Assembly: GCA_039583875.1 (NCBI GenBank)
Contig: CM077155.1
Span: 8,048,043 to 8,112,042, forward strand
Origin: Platanthera guangdongensis
Taxonomy: Eukaryota > Streptophyta > Magnoliopsida > Asparagales > Orchidaceae
Direction of reading: 5' to 3'
Length of the DNA: 64,000 nt
The notes under the pieces were generated by a model. That model saw only the letters and a list, made by a program, of their open reading frames with translations. It searched no databases and was not told where the DNA came from. The translations under genes were made by a program, and so were the position numbers. Shown here piece by piece: positions 33,776 to 45,230 of the stretch; the stretch's first letter is position 1; every line of letters begins with the position of its first letter.

Positions 33776-34284
33776 AAAAGATCCTACAGAGAAAATTGAT
33801 TGTAAAAAGAATAATTCCTTCACCCAGGTATAGAGAGAAAGGGTTGAAGGTTTCTTGATCAGTTCTTGATAGATCTGACAACTTTAGATCCAACCTGTCT
33901 TAGCTTCTTCAAAGCTTCTTGAATTTGAACAAAGTAAGGTTGATCTTCTTGGAGATGATCTTCAATCAGCTTCCTTCTTCTATTCAGATGTGACTCTGAA
34001 TTCTTCTGGCAGACTTGCTCAGGATCTGCCCTTAAAGACTTGTTTCTTTCTGGATGAAGACTTCTCTTCTTCCTCTTAGTTGTTGTTTGTCTCTTCTTGT
34101 TCCTTCTTTGGATACATCCTATCTGATGATAGAACATGTATTTATATAGGCTTCATCCAAGGTTACCGGCTGATCCGGTTCATAACAGCCTTCTGACAGC
34201 TCTGACAGAAGCAACAACTTTGTTGGTCATGACAGCTGTCAAGTCTCCAGTCACTTCATTGTACTTTAACTCAGCAGCAAAGTG

Positions 34285-34700
34285 TCGATACAATACTTCA
34301 AATGTGTCAACACAAATAGATCATGTGTCGACACAACTTTTGATGATGTCGACACAGCTCTCACAATGTCGACACAGCTCTTCTTTTTCTTCTTGACACA
34401 GCTTCTGTGGAATATGTTGACACAAGTCCTGTATGTCGACACAATAGCTTCTAGTCTCGACAAAGTTGATGTCGACAGAATTCTGGAGTGTGTCGACATA
34501 AGTCCTGTGTGTTGACACAAGTATTGTCGACAGAATTCTGGAATATGTCGACACAAGTCCTGTGTGTCGACACAGTTGTTGTCGACATATTTTCTGTGTA
34601 TTGACACAATCTGGCTCCTGGTGTCGACACAGCCTTTCCCATGTGTCGACACAATTCTTCTCAAGTATCGACACAATTTTTGTCATGTGTCGACACTTGT
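34285..34700. repeat. TGTGTCGACACA palindrome array, 3' LTR
   Basis: About 20 copies of the 12-bp perfect palindrome TGTGTCGACACA or one-base variants, spaced 15-40 bp, in U3 of element B. Some carry TCAACA or TTGACA, as expected from CpG loss. Confidence 0.92.
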
Positions 34701-34834
34701 ACTTAGAAACTTTTTCTGCATTTCCTTAACCTGCACATTCAAACTCAACACAACATCAAATACACCTTGATGAATATCATTGAGTTAGGTGAGGCTTCTT
34801 CAAATTTGGTACACATTTTCCAATGTACCCAACA

Positions 34835-34844
34835 ATCTCCTTCT
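34835..34844 (-). promoter_or_regulatory. Polypurine tract of element B
   Basis: The minus strand reads AGAAGGAGAT directly before the LTR start TGTTGGGTAC. Confidence 0.7.
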
Positions 34845-35095
34845 ATCTGGAGAAGTCATAACCCTTAGTCAATGATATACACCACTTTATAATAAAACAC
34901 AAAATATGATGTATAACAACATTATTTGACAGGGTAACACATAAACAAAACCAGCATATTATATTATCATAAAATATGATAAAATATAATGAACATGAAT
35001 CAATGTTTTGTTGAAGTACAAGAAATTTTTGATCAACATATTACATAGATTTTAAAACACAAGATTACATAGTTCTAAAATCTAGTCAATCTATT

Positions 35096-37318
35096 CTAGG
35101 ACTGATTAGGCTCCTTGATGACAATGCCTTTGCCAGACTGAATCCTTGCTTGTATATTAGCTTCAGTGTCTTCAGCTAGCTTCTTTCCTTTAAGATCCTT
35201 TTTCTTGAGTTTTTCAGCCTTAACCTTTTGTCTTTCAAAATAGTGATAAGACTTTGGAAAGTACTTGCTAGGCTCCACAGAAGTAGCAGGTATCTTCCCA
35301 GCTTTGAGATCTCTTCTAAATTGATGTATGACATCTTGCCATTTCTGATACTTGCTCCATTCTTGTTCAGAGTACCACTTGCCCCTATCATGCATATTAT
35401 CTTTAACAGCTTGGCAGACAGTGAGAATAATGTTTCTGGAGGTGGGACTCCATCTTTCAAAATCAGGCTTTAATTCAGCCTGCTCTTTAAACCTTTTCTT
35501 AGAAAGTTGAGCTTCTTGCTCTCTTTTTAAAGCGGCTTCAGACATTTCAACTTTTTCAATAATTACATTTTGTACCTCCTCCAGACATTTCTACTTTTTC
35601 AATAATTACATTATGTACCTCCTTTGGAGGACTATACATTTGTTGAACAGCAGATTGAATACCTTCAAAATTAGCAGGTGGATAAATGATTTGAGCCACT
35701 TCCTGCTGAACCACTTCATTGGCAGCAGGTTAAATTCCTGACTCAGTAGTATTGTCATCATCACAAAGGGGTGGATAACCAAGAGTTGCTCTGATAGTAT
35801 TAGTGATCCATTTTGCATATTTTGAGCCTGCATTGACTAACACTCTCTCCCCCTTTATGACTTCTCGTTCAACATGGTCTCTTAGATCATCCTTTTGAAA
35901 TCTTATCTGATTAGCTAGATAATTTGTTCCTTCTTTGTAGAATGATCTGAACTTCAGCAACTGATCAACAATTACCTTTTGAGAGTCTTGAATAGTAGTG
36001 CTAATATCAGTCAAATTTGCTTTGAGTTGTTTATAAAAATCAGACTTTTCTTTAACAATTTTTGCAGTGAAAGCAGTTGTTGTATTCCTAAGTTCTGTGA
36101 CAATAACATTGTGGGATTCTGTTAGATTGTCATTTATTTTTATTTGATTTTCCAAAACATAGCTTTGTTTCACTGCTATATTATCTATTTGAGTTTTGGC
36201 CTCTTGTTGTTGTTTGGCCAGGTAGACAACATGTCCTCCCTTTTGAAAGAACTCAGTCATTTCCATTTTATGCAAATTGACCTCAAATCTGTTGGATTTG
36301 ATATCTTGGGCCAATGTAGATTGCAGTTTTTTATGGCTCTCATCTACATATTTCTCAAGAGCTGCTCTTTGTTCATCCAACTTTACTTGCAGTTGCACTA
36401 AAAGTGAACTGAAATCTACTGTTGGAGCTGGAGTTGATGAGACAGTTTGTAAGGCTTTCTCATAGCCAGAGCGTCTCTTCCTTAGCTCCATAAGCTTTTT
36501 CTTCTTTGCCCTAGAAACTTATTCATTTTTAGAAGAATCAGATGAACTTGCTATGTCCACAGTGTCTCTTGGACTAGATGCTATAATGGGCATCTCTTGG
36601 TCAGTCCTTAGTAGCTCCACCTCAGTTCTTGCATCTAATAAATCAGGAAAAAGTCCTTCTAAAGTAACTTCTTGTTGCATTTGTATCGAAGGTATAACTG
36701 TCTCTTTAACAGAAGGTTCTCCTTCAAATTCCAAAGTTTCTTCCCTGGTAATGACATCCTTAGGGATATTGTCTTGGTGATTTTTATCAATATCAGTCAT
36801 AGGCACATCCAGTGCATCTTTATCAGTATCTCTAGTAGTTTGATTTATGTCCAGTAGTACTTCAAGTATAGATTGTGTAGATGCTTCACTGTCCAATGCA
36901 GCTGTGTGAACAGGTGGATGTTGATCATTAGCTCCCCCTGAGGGTAATGCTTCTTGTTGAGCTGAAACTGGAGAAAGTCATTGGCTCCCCCTTGATTAAA
37001 CTCTTCCTGGACTTGACCCAGTTGGATGTTGATTGCAGGAATCTGCTCCTCCTACACCTGTCCTTCAGTTACAGTCTCTAGAGCAGGTGACTTTCTAGTC
37101 TTTTCTGCTCCTTCTTCATCTGAGCTGAATACAACCAGTGCTTCTGAATCACTAGAATATTCAGTGGTCTTAGAGGGTGTTTTCTTCTTTTTCTGAATCT
37201 GCTTTGATTGTTTCTGAGGGGTAGAAACATCTTTGGTCAGAACTCTATCCCATCTTGATAGTATTCTCAAATCCATTCTTCTCATATGATTGATCTTAGA
37301 TCCTGTAAGCTGATTCAT
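35096..37318 (-). pseudogene. Third ORF of element B, coiled-coil protein
   Basis: Four open pieces lie downstream of pol. 37052-37318 is basic and Ser-rich; 36519-36896 is acidic. 35730-36491 is rich in heptad-like Leu/Ile/Val with Gln, Lys and Glu (LLVQLQVKLDEQRAALEKYVDE and onward), a probable long coiled coil. 35096-35545 is highly charged and Lys/Glu-rich, ending in a KEPNQS tail. No signal peptide or clear membrane segment is seen, so the old name env-like is not supported here. Function unknown. Stops separate the pieces. Confidence 0.7.
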
Positions 37319-37507
37319 TACTTTAGGAATATTCTAAGCCAGATATAAACTCAGGATTCTACCCAGATTAGGTTTTATTTCCACCTATTTATAGACAGGG
37401 TCTTAGCCTGCTCTCCCTGCAATCTTTATAGTAGACAGGGTTTTACTTCCACCTATTTATATGTTTCTAATCAAAGAAGGTCAAAAGGTGGGTAGAAATA
37501 CTCTATT

Positions 37508-37792
37508 ATGTCGACACTGTTAGGATTGTGTCGACACAGACTACTAAAGTCTCGACAGAGAATTACTATTCTATGTGTCGACACAAATAATCTTAAGATC
37601 TTACACTAATCTCATCGTGTCGACACATATGACTGTATGTGTCGACACCAACATTTAAGTGTCAGGATAGCTATGTGTCGACACCAAATTCTGAGTGTCG
37701 ACATAATCTTCTGGATGTGTCGACAGAATTTTTCTTATGTGTCGACACCATCTAATAAGTGTTGACACAATTGTCTTTATGTGTCGACACAA
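37508..37792. repeat. TGTGTCGACACA array in pol-ORF3 spacer
   Basis: About a dozen copies of the same palindrome as in the LTR, in the noncoding gap between RNase H (ends 37818) and the third ORF (starts 37318). Confidence 0.92.
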
Positions 37793-37817
37793 ATTTACTT
37801 AGTCAAATTTGTCATTC

Positions 37818-38250
37818 TTATTCTAAGTTCAGCATGCCTAATTCAATTTTTAAATAATTGAATTTAATTTCATCCAGTGGTTTGGTGAACATGTCAGCAA
37901 TTTGAAAATTAGTATTGACAAATTTTAAACTTATATCTTCCTTTTCAACATGATCTCTAAGGAAGTGAAATCTTATTTCTATGTGCTTAGTTCTGCTATG
38001 AGAAACATGATTTCTAGTAATATAAATGACACTAGTAGAATCATAAAATAATGGAGTTCTACTTACCTGGATGCCATAATCTTCAAGTTGATGTTGAATC
38101 CATAATAGCTGAGAACAGTAGCTACCTGCAGCAACATATTCAGACTCAGCAGTGGAAATTGTCACACTTGTCTGCTTTTTGCTGCTCCAAGACACCAATC
38201 TTGTACCTAAAAACCGACATGTGCCAGTTGTACTTTTTTTGTCTTCCTTG
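37818..38250 (-). pseudogene. Copia RNase H C-terminal half, element B
   Basis: The frame reads [54 protein letters not shown] and RTKHIEIRFHFLRDHVE, the usual end of copia pol. The canonical CDN active-site block reads YDSTS. It starts abruptly at the deletion junction near 38256-38283. Confidence 0.88.
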
Positions 38251-38255
38251 AATCT

Positions 38256-38283
38256 TGCAAAGTCTGTATTTCCAGACTTTGCA
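38256..38283. repeat. Perfect 11-bp hairpin at deletion junction
   Basis: TGCAAAGTCTG and CAGACTTTGCA are separated by six bases. The hairpin lies exactly where the RT stub (NQFKRCKVW) meets the RNase H end; about 1 kb of RT is missing between them compared with the element at 54.4-56.0 kb. Confidence 0.85.
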
Positions 38284-38530
38284 TCTTTTGAATTGATTCA
38301 GCTCTTCCTGCATGACATCAATCCAATTTGGATCTTGTATGGCTTCTTCAAATTTCTTGGGTTCCATCTGGGACAGGAAACTTAAGCAAAGGACCGTGTT
38401 CATGTTCTTGCTCCTTGTTTGAACACCATAACTTGGATCATCAATAATTTGGTGTGCTGGATGATCCTTTAGATGTCTTATTGTTGGAGGCAATCTATCT
38501 ACACCTTGATTTCCTTCAGTTTCCCCATCA
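38284..38530 (-). pseudogene. Stub of copia RT, element B
   Basis: Contains GVQTRS, SFLSQMEPKKFEEAIQDPNWIDVMQEELNQF, the segment that precedes the RT core in SIRE elements. The whole catalytic palm (including YVDD) is deleted, so element B cannot make cDNA by itself. Confidence 0.88.
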
Positions 38531-38532
38531 AG

Positions 38533-39288
38533 TTATACTACATTTTCTTCATCATCAGCTTGTGAGTATTGTACTCCCCCTGGACAGCATCCATCATTTT
38601 CTTCATCCTGCCTTGCAGGTATGTCTTCACTAATGGTTAGCTTGTCCATCTTTTCCTTCAGATCTGTAGAGCTACAAGAAATACTAGACAGCTCACAGTT
38701 TATTAGTTTAGTTTCATCAAAAACTACATGTATAGACTCTTCTACAATTTGAGTAGTCAAGTTGTAGACTCTGTATGCCCTACTGTTATTGTTGTACCCA
38801 ACAAATATCCCTTCTTGGGATTTGGCAGCAAACTTAGTTAAATATTGCTTGTCATTATTAAGAACAAAACACTTGCAACCAAAGATCCTAAAATAGGATA
38901 TGTTTGGTTTTCTGCCTTTCATAATCTCATAGGGTGTCTTTTTGTGGCTTTTAGTGATGGATGCTCTATTGAGAACATGACATGCAGTGTTTACTGCCTC
39001 AGCCCAGAAATATTCTGGGAGAGAAGTGTCACTTAGTAGTGTTCTACCAGCCTCAATAAGAGTCCTATTCTTTCTTTCAGCAATACCATTCTGCTGAGGA
39101 GTTCTTGGCGAGGAGAACTCTTGATAAATCCCTAGTTCTTCACAAAATCTTGTCATGCATTCAGACTGAAATTTAGTCCCATGGTCACTTCTGATTTTGA
39201 TCACAGAACTGTTAAGTTCATTCTGAATTTGCCTAACAAAATTGTGGAAGACAGTAAGGGTTTCAGATTTCTGCCTCAGGAAGAAAAC
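38533..39288 (-). pseudogene. Integrase core, element B
   Basis: The RSDHGTKFQSECM block holds the second aspartate and QQNGIAERKNRTLIEA the glutamate. FWAEAVNTACHVLNR and TPYEIMKGRKPN follow. The frame is separated from the first part at about 39287 by TGA in place of the tryptophan in FTWVFF. Apart from that the catalytic residues are present. Confidence 0.88.
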
Positions 39289-40008
39289 TCATGTAAATCT
39301 AGAATAGTCATCCACAACCACAAATGTGTAGACTTTCCTACCTAGACTATGAACTGACATAGGACCAAATAGATCCATATGTAGGAGGTACAAACACCTC
39401 ACTGTGTCTTTGGTATCAATACCATGGAAGGAGGTCTTAGTCTGTTTGCCTTTTTGACAAGCTGAACACACACCCTCCTTGATGCACTTGACCTGAGGTC
39501 CATTTCTCACTAACTCTTTACTAAAGAGTTGACCTATAGTCTTATAGTTGAGGTGAGCTAGCCTCTTGTGCCATTTGACACAATGAGAAGCTTTCTCATC
39601 TGCAATAAGATAAACAGGAGAATCTATATTCTCACTCACAAAACTTAAACAATAAACATTTCCTTTTCTATAACCTAACAAGATGACCTTTTGATCACTT
39701 GTCCTTCTAATCTGACACACATTCTTAATAAAAGAAGTATCATAACCAAGATCACTCAGTTGGCTTATGCTTATTAGGTTATGTTTCAGACCTTTTACAT
39801 AAGCCACTTGGGTGATAGTGATTGAGCTATTGGAAATATTACCAAACCCTTTGATGACCCATTTTTCAGATCCACCAAAGATCACTTTGGGTCCATTCTC
39901 TATAGGAGTATAATCCTTCAACATCCTTCTTGTTCCAGTCATGTGCCTAAAACATCCACTGTCCAAGTACCATATTGAGATATGACGACTTGGACTCACC
40001 TGCATCAA
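39289..40008 (-). pseudogene. Protease, GAG-pre-integrase and integrase start, element B
   Basis: WYLDSGCFRHMTG is the copia protease active site. GLKHNLISISQLSDLGY and WHKRLAHLNYKTI mark protease end and GAG-pre-integrase; CSACQKGKQ is the zinc-binding half. LYLLHMDLFGPM and VVVDDYSRFT give the integrase start and its first aspartate. Open for 239 codons. Confidence 0.88.
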
Positions 40009-40194
40009 ATAAAATTACTTAACCTTAGAATCCCAATAATTATTGGGTTCTAGGTTAAGGTTAGACTGAAACTTGTCATACTTGCTTGCAGCCTTTCTGA
40101 CAGGTAAGCTAGCATTCTTCCTGACAGTAGTATTGTGCTAACAATCTAGGGCATAATGTCCCACTTTGCCACAACACCAGCACTCATATCTATT

Positions 40195-41183
40195 CTATCT
40201 TTTCTTAGATACAGGCTTAACAGCATTGCTGTCAGCATACCCTATAACGGTAGGTACAGTAGTCCTTTTCTTGAGTGCTGGGGCTGATGCATCAAACATT
40301 AATGATTTCTGATGATCATAATGTGTTTGTATATGGGCTGCCCTATTGGCAATTAGACCCTTGTCATTTAGATTACCAGGCTTACAGTGACCATGAGTAA
40401 TGTCATGGTCATACTTGTTATTGGGCTGCATCACTTTCCTGAAAGCTATAGGGGGTTTGAAGGCTAGTGGCTGAACTGGGGCTTTGCCTTTTCTTTTGGA
40501 ATTAGCTGCCCTAGTTCTTCCAGTGAAACCTAATCTTGCCTTACCCTTTTGGAGAATGAAGTCATCAATTAAGAGTAAGACTGACTTTGGCTTTGAGAAC
40601 TTAGCCACAAGTTCCTTCTCTCTTTGAAGTCTGACTTCCAGACTCTTGATTTGATCATTTTTGAATGTAATTGTACTCATCTAAATAAAAGTTATATTTT
40701 TCAGTTTGGCAACTTCATTCATCTTCAGATCCAGCATTTTTTCTGAATCTGATGCAGCAAGTTTAAGGGATGCATTTCCTTATCCTGGTTTTTGACAAGG
40801 TTTCTGCTTCTCTTAAGTGCTTGCAACAGATCACCATACTCATCAATAAGTTGATGAACATCCCCTTCAGATTTTGAACCATCCACATCTCTTGATGTAG
40901 ATGCTTCTGATTCTGATCCAGTATAATAATCAGAAACTGTAAATAGGCTGTTTACCTTGCTAGGACCAAGCTGATCCTGGCATTGATCTTCCTCAGTCAA
41001 AGCCATCAGCCCTCTGTAGTGATGATCTTCAGTCTCATTCATTGAGTCCAACATTTGTAAGAACTCAGATTCTACTGAATCCTCTTCAGTAGTAAATAAT
41101 CCTATATAAGCTTCAGCTTCTGTCTCTTCTCCTGAATCTGATGATGAGGAATCAGTCCAGCTTTTCTGCTTCTTTGTAACCAA
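40195..41183 (-). pseudogene. Gag C-terminal and linker region, element B
   Basis: Two open pieces. The first (40725-41183) is very acidic and Ser-rich (SSSSDSGEETEAEAY...). The second (40195-40680) has a short coiled-coil-like start and a Lys/Arg-rich end. SIRE elements have such a spacer between the zinc knuckle and protease. No enzyme motif. Confidence 0.7.
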
Positions 41184-41202
41184 GGATCTCTCCTTCTTGC
41201 CC

Positions 41203-42276
41203 TTATTTTGCTGCTTTTTTATCTTTAGATTCCTTTCTTTTATGAGGACAATCAGCTATGACATGCCCTGACCTGTTGCAGCAATAACAAACAAGTTTAG
41301 AAGAAATTTGTTTACTAGGATTAGAGTCATACCTATCATCCTTAGATGCTTTCTTTGTCTTGTAATAGTCACCCTTGGAGTAGGATGAATATGGCTTTGT
41401 TCTCCATTTCTTCTTCTTCATGAACCTTTGAAACTGCCTTGTGAAGGCAGCAAAGTCTTCATCAGATTTGTGACTGTCTGAAGTATTGATGTCAGAATTT
41501 TCAGATTCAACTTCAGCCATTTTCCTGGGAGGAGAAGGTGACTTTCTCCTGCCCTTTCTTGTAGCTTCAACCTTAATGACAACTGACTTTTCTCTGTATT
41601 CAGACTTATTGCTTTTCTCCTCCTCCGTTCTAGCAGTGAGCTGCATCTCATAGGATAACAGTTTTCCAAATAAGGTAGGTGGAGGTGTATCTGCAAGCTT
41701 GGCCACCTCTCTGATGGCACATATTTTAGTATCCCCATCCTTGGTTAGGGATCTGAGAAACTTGTCATTTAATTCATAAGTGCTAAAGACTCCTCTATAG
41801 GTCATTAGCTCATTAACAATTCTGAAGAATTTCTTATAGCATTCAGCTATGCTATTTGTCTTAGCTTGTCTAAAGCTTTCATATTCTTGATTTCGCATGG
41901 ACTTCCTATCCTCTCTCACTTCTTCGGTTCCCTCCATGTAGACAATCAAAGTGTCCCACATCTACTTGGAGGTTTTGCAGTGAACCAGATTCTGGAATGT
42001 AGAGTCATCTATGACACTCACAATTATGTTATGTGCCCTATTGTCTAAGGTTGCTAGGATGATCTCTTCCTTAGTCATTTATGAATAACTCTTTGGAGTC
42101 TTGAGGTTAGCATCAAGAATCGATATATTCATAGGAATAAATGGCCCTTCTAGCACTGTGATATAAATTCTTGGATCAGATGCTTTCATGAACAATCTGA
42201 ACATCTCTTTCCATATGCCAAAATTTTCTTTCCTACAGATAGGAAGCTTCATGGATCCAAGTTCCTTCTGATTCAC
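41203..42276 (-). pseudogene. Gag with zinc knuckle, element B
   Basis: Starts MNQKELGSMKLPICRKENFG at 42276. Two TAG/TAA stops lie near 42079 and 41963. The part after them reads MWDTLIVYMEGTEEV...ECYKKFFRIVNELMTYRG...LRSLTKDGD, the UBN2-type Gag fold. One zinc knuckle CYCCNRSGHVIADC follows a basic region. It forms the particle core and binds RNA in intact relatives. Confidence 0.85.
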
Positions 42277-42351
42277 CTGAACCCATTTTGTCTAACTGAT
42301 GACTGCCTTTTAGATCAACTCAGACTGTTAAGTCTAATCTTGAGTAACCTT

Positions 42352-42363
42352 GCTTTGATACTA
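42352..42363 (-). promoter_or_regulatory. Primer-binding site of element B
   Basis: The minus strand reads TAGTATCAAAGC, two changes from the initiator-tRNA-Met site, two bases from the 5' LTR. Confidence 0.75.
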
Positions 42364-42365
42364 CA

Positions 42366-44067
42366 TGAAAAAATTAGTTTCAAGATACCTAAAACACCTA
42401 GAGGGGGGGGGGGGTGAATAGGTACAATTCTTTTTTACTTAGGCAGATAATGTAAATTACTTGTTAGACAGCCTTAACAATATTTATCACAGCATAGTTC
42501 ACAACACAGATTTAAACAAACAGCAACACAGAAGACACACAGTTTTATAGTGGTTCCCCAAGTGATGGGTACATCCACTTTCCCCCTTCGCCTATCTAGC
42601 AGTGTACTAGATTCGGCCTAACTCCCTTCTTTCTTCTCAGATCCTCAGATCTTACAACTCAGAACCTTGAAAGGTCCCTACAGCTCAGACTTCAGCAAGT
42701 CCTACAACTCAGATTCTTCCAGAGAACCCTACCTCAGAGTGAGTCCACACTCCAACAACTCAGGCAATTAAGCCCTACCTCAGCCTTTTCCCAGGCCTAT
42801 AACTCAGAGAAATTAATCTCCTACCTCAGGCACTCAGCCCTACCTCAGCCTCTTCAACAGGCCTACAACTCAAAGAAAATAATCTCCTACCTCAGGCACT
42901 CAGCCCTACCTCAGCCTTTATAGATTTAGGCTTACAACTCAGAGAGATAACTCTCCTACACTCAGATCTATAAAAGATCCTACATAGAAAATTGATTGTA
43001 AAAAGAATAATTCCTTCACCCATGTAGAGAGAGAAAGGGTTGAAGGTCTCTTGGTCAGTTCTTGATAGATCTGGCAACTTTAGATCCAACCTATCTTAGC
43101 TTCTTCAAAGCTTCTTGAATTTGAACAAAGTAAGGTTGATCTTCTTAGAGATGATCTTCAATCAGCTTCCTTCTTCTATTCAGATGTGACTCTGAATTCT
43201 TCTGACAGACGTGTTCAGGATCTGCCCTTAGAGACTTGTTTCTTTCTGGATGAAGACTTCTCTTCTTCCTCTTAGTTGTTGTTTGTCTCTTCTTGTTCCT
43301 TCTTTGGATACATCTATCTAATTATAGAACATGTCTTTATATAGGCTTCATCCGAGGTTACCGGCTGATTCGGTTCATAACGGCCTTCTAACAGCTCTGA
43401 CAGAAGCAACAACTTTGTTGGTCATGACAGTTGTCAAGTCTCCAGTCACTTCATTGTACTTTAACTCAGCAGCAAAGTGTCGAGACAATACTTCAAATGT
43501 GTCGACACAAATAGATCATGTGTCGACACAACTCTTGATGATGTCGACACAGCTCTCATAATGTTGACACAACTCTTCTTTTTCTTCTTGACACAGCTTC
43601 TGTGTAATGTGTCGACACAAGTCCTGTGTGTCGACATAATAGCTTCTAGTCACAAAAAAGTTGATGTCGACAGAATTCTGGAGTGTGTCGACAGAATTCT
43701 GGAGTGTGTCGACACAAGTCCTATGTGTCAACACAAGTGTTGTCGACAGAATTCTGGAATGTGTCGACACAAGTCCTATTTGTCGACACAGTTGTTGTCG
43801 ACAGATTTTCTGTGTCGACATAAGTTCTGTGTGTCGACACAATCTGGCTCCTGGTGTCGACACAGCCTTTCCCATGTGTCGACACAATTCTTCTCAAGTG
43901 TCGACACAATTTTTGTCAAGTGTCGACACTTGTACTTAGAAACTTTTTCTGCATTTCCTTAACCTGCACATTCAAAATCAACACAACATCAAATACACCT
44001 TGATGAATACCACTGAGTTAGGTGAGACTTCTCCAAATCTGGTACACATTTTCCAATGTACCCAACA
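42366..44067 (-). repeat. 5' LTR of element B
   Basis: It begins TGAAAAAATTAG and ends GTACCCAACA. It matches 33170-34834 throughout, including the CTACCTCAG block and palindrome array. Confidence 0.92.
43477..43930. repeat. TGTGTCGACACA palindrome array, 5' LTR
   Basis: About 20 copies. Some copies are lost or kept differently from the left LTR; for instance TTGACA here where the left copy has TCGACA, and the reverse elsewhere. Confidence 0.92.
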
Positions 44068-44072
44068 AAATT

Positions 44073-44267
44073 CCAAGTCTCGTTCTTCCTCAGGGCGACC
44101 ATCTCCTCATCCATGAAATCTTCCCACTCCTTTATGTCAGTGGTGTTTTCAAAGCTCGACGGCTCCCGTTCATCCAAGGGACTTGCGAATAAACATGAGA
44201 TGAAACCCACCATGTTCTCGTCCCTATACCGGGCTGGTAGAATAATAGTCCTCTTGGACCTCCGCAT
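44073..44267 (-). pseudogene. Start of copia RT of C3, beyond the nested element
   Basis: The peptide EWEDFMDEEMVALRKNETWNF is the segment just before the copia RT core. It joins in frame to the peptide ending at 33169 if element B is ignored. The residues that seem to follow it come from element B. Confidence 0.85.
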
Positions 44268-44276
44268 AGCTTGGCC

Positions 44277-45227
44277 CTAATCCACCACTTTCACTGCTTC
44301 TTTTATACTAGCTCTACTCTCGGGCATTCCTAGAGCATCGCTCCCCCTACTTCCAGATCCAAAAGCCTTTGCCCTAGAGCTAGACGAAACTGGAGCACCT
44401 GGTGATATAGACAACTCCACCAGAAGATCTTGAGCAGTTTTCTCTTGGCCTCCGTCTGACCTGCTCTCCTGTAGCTCCACATATGAGCTACCCTGATACG
44501 ATGTAAGTTCGTTGAAGACAACATCTCTTGAGATGACAAACTTTTTTGTTGCAGGATCCAAGCACTTCTATCCCTTCTTCCGCTCATCATAGCCAACGAA
44601 GACTAGCTTTTATGCTTTCACATCTAGCTTCATCCTGACAGCTTTCTGGGCAGAGGGATGCCTTTGGTGTGAAGCCAACACTTGTAGGTCTCCATCACAT
44701 GATGGATCTTTTGCTCTGTAACTCTGTTCTGTTGTGTAGTATGAGCATAAGTATGCTCACTCTAGATGCCAAACTTTTTGAAAAAGTTGGAGAACTCAAG
44801 TGAAGTGAACTCTTCGCTATTATCAGTTCTCAACTTCTTAATCCGTAGACCGAGTCGACCCTCCCCAAGCTGCTTGAACCCCACAAACATCCTGAATGCT
44901 TTTGAGTTCTCCTTCATAAAGTATACCCAAGTATACTTAAAAAGTCATCAATAAGAATAAACATGCACCTATTACCGCCAAGACTGGGAGTGACAGTAAG
45001 TCCTGTTAGATCACCATGGATGCATTTCGACAGTGCCCTACACCTAGTCTGTGATATTTCAAATAAAAGGCAATGAGTCTTACCATACTGACATCCCACA
45101 CAGACGTGACCATCACCAAAAGATGAAAGGCTAGACAGTCCATGAACCAAACCTCTTGCCATCATAACCTTCAGCTTATCCATCCCAACATGACTCAGTC
45201 TCTCATGCCAAATAACAAAGCTATCAA
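44277..45227 (-). pseudogene. Copia integrase and linker, C3
   Basis: Read from the right: WHERLSHVGMDKLKV, CVGCQYGKTH, HGDLTGL, then LRTDNSEEF with the second aspartate and QNRVTEQK with a glutamate in place. The linker DPATKKFVISRDVVFNE follows, with one copy of the unit expanded in element 1. Several stops and a deletion break it. The 5' part of the gene is cut off at about 45230. Confidence 0.8.
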
Positions 45228-45230
45228 AGG

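Larger units (their letters stand above)
33170..34834 (-). repeat. 3' LTR of element B
   Basis: It begins TGAAAGAATTGG and ends GTACCCAACA. It contains a CTACCTCAG repeat block (33470-33775), a TATA-type box (minus CCTATATAAATAC, about 34136-34148) and the TGTGTCGACACA array. Confidence 0.92.
33170..44067 (-). mobile_element. Sirevirus-type copia element B, nested in C3
   Basis: LTRs 33170-34834 and 42366-44067, primer site at 42352-42363 and polypurine tract at 34835-34844. It carries gag, protease, integrase, a deleted RT, RNase H and a third ORF downstream of pol. A third ORF and an LTR end with a long G run (AGAGGGGGG...TGAA) are typical of the SIRE/Maximus group. AAATC (33165-33169) and AAATT (44068-44072) fit a target duplication. 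The C3 reading frame matches across the site once the element and one duplicate are ignored. Confidence 0.92.
28476..45230 (-). mobile_element. Ty1/copia element C3, split and truncated
   Basis: A minus-strand copia element related to element 1. It has an LTR at the left (28476-31719), RNase H and the main part of RT (31740-33169), then a 10.9-kb nested Sirevirus. The start of RT and integrase follow (44073-45227). Gag, protease and the 5' LTR are gone: at about 45230 the sequence changes abruptly to a Ty3 fragment. Confidence 0.85.

Noticed and set aside
34285..34700. CRISPR-like array
   Set aside because: The repeated word is only 12 bp, the spacing is irregular, it lies in an LTR with an identical partner LTR, and no cas gene is present in this plant DNA.
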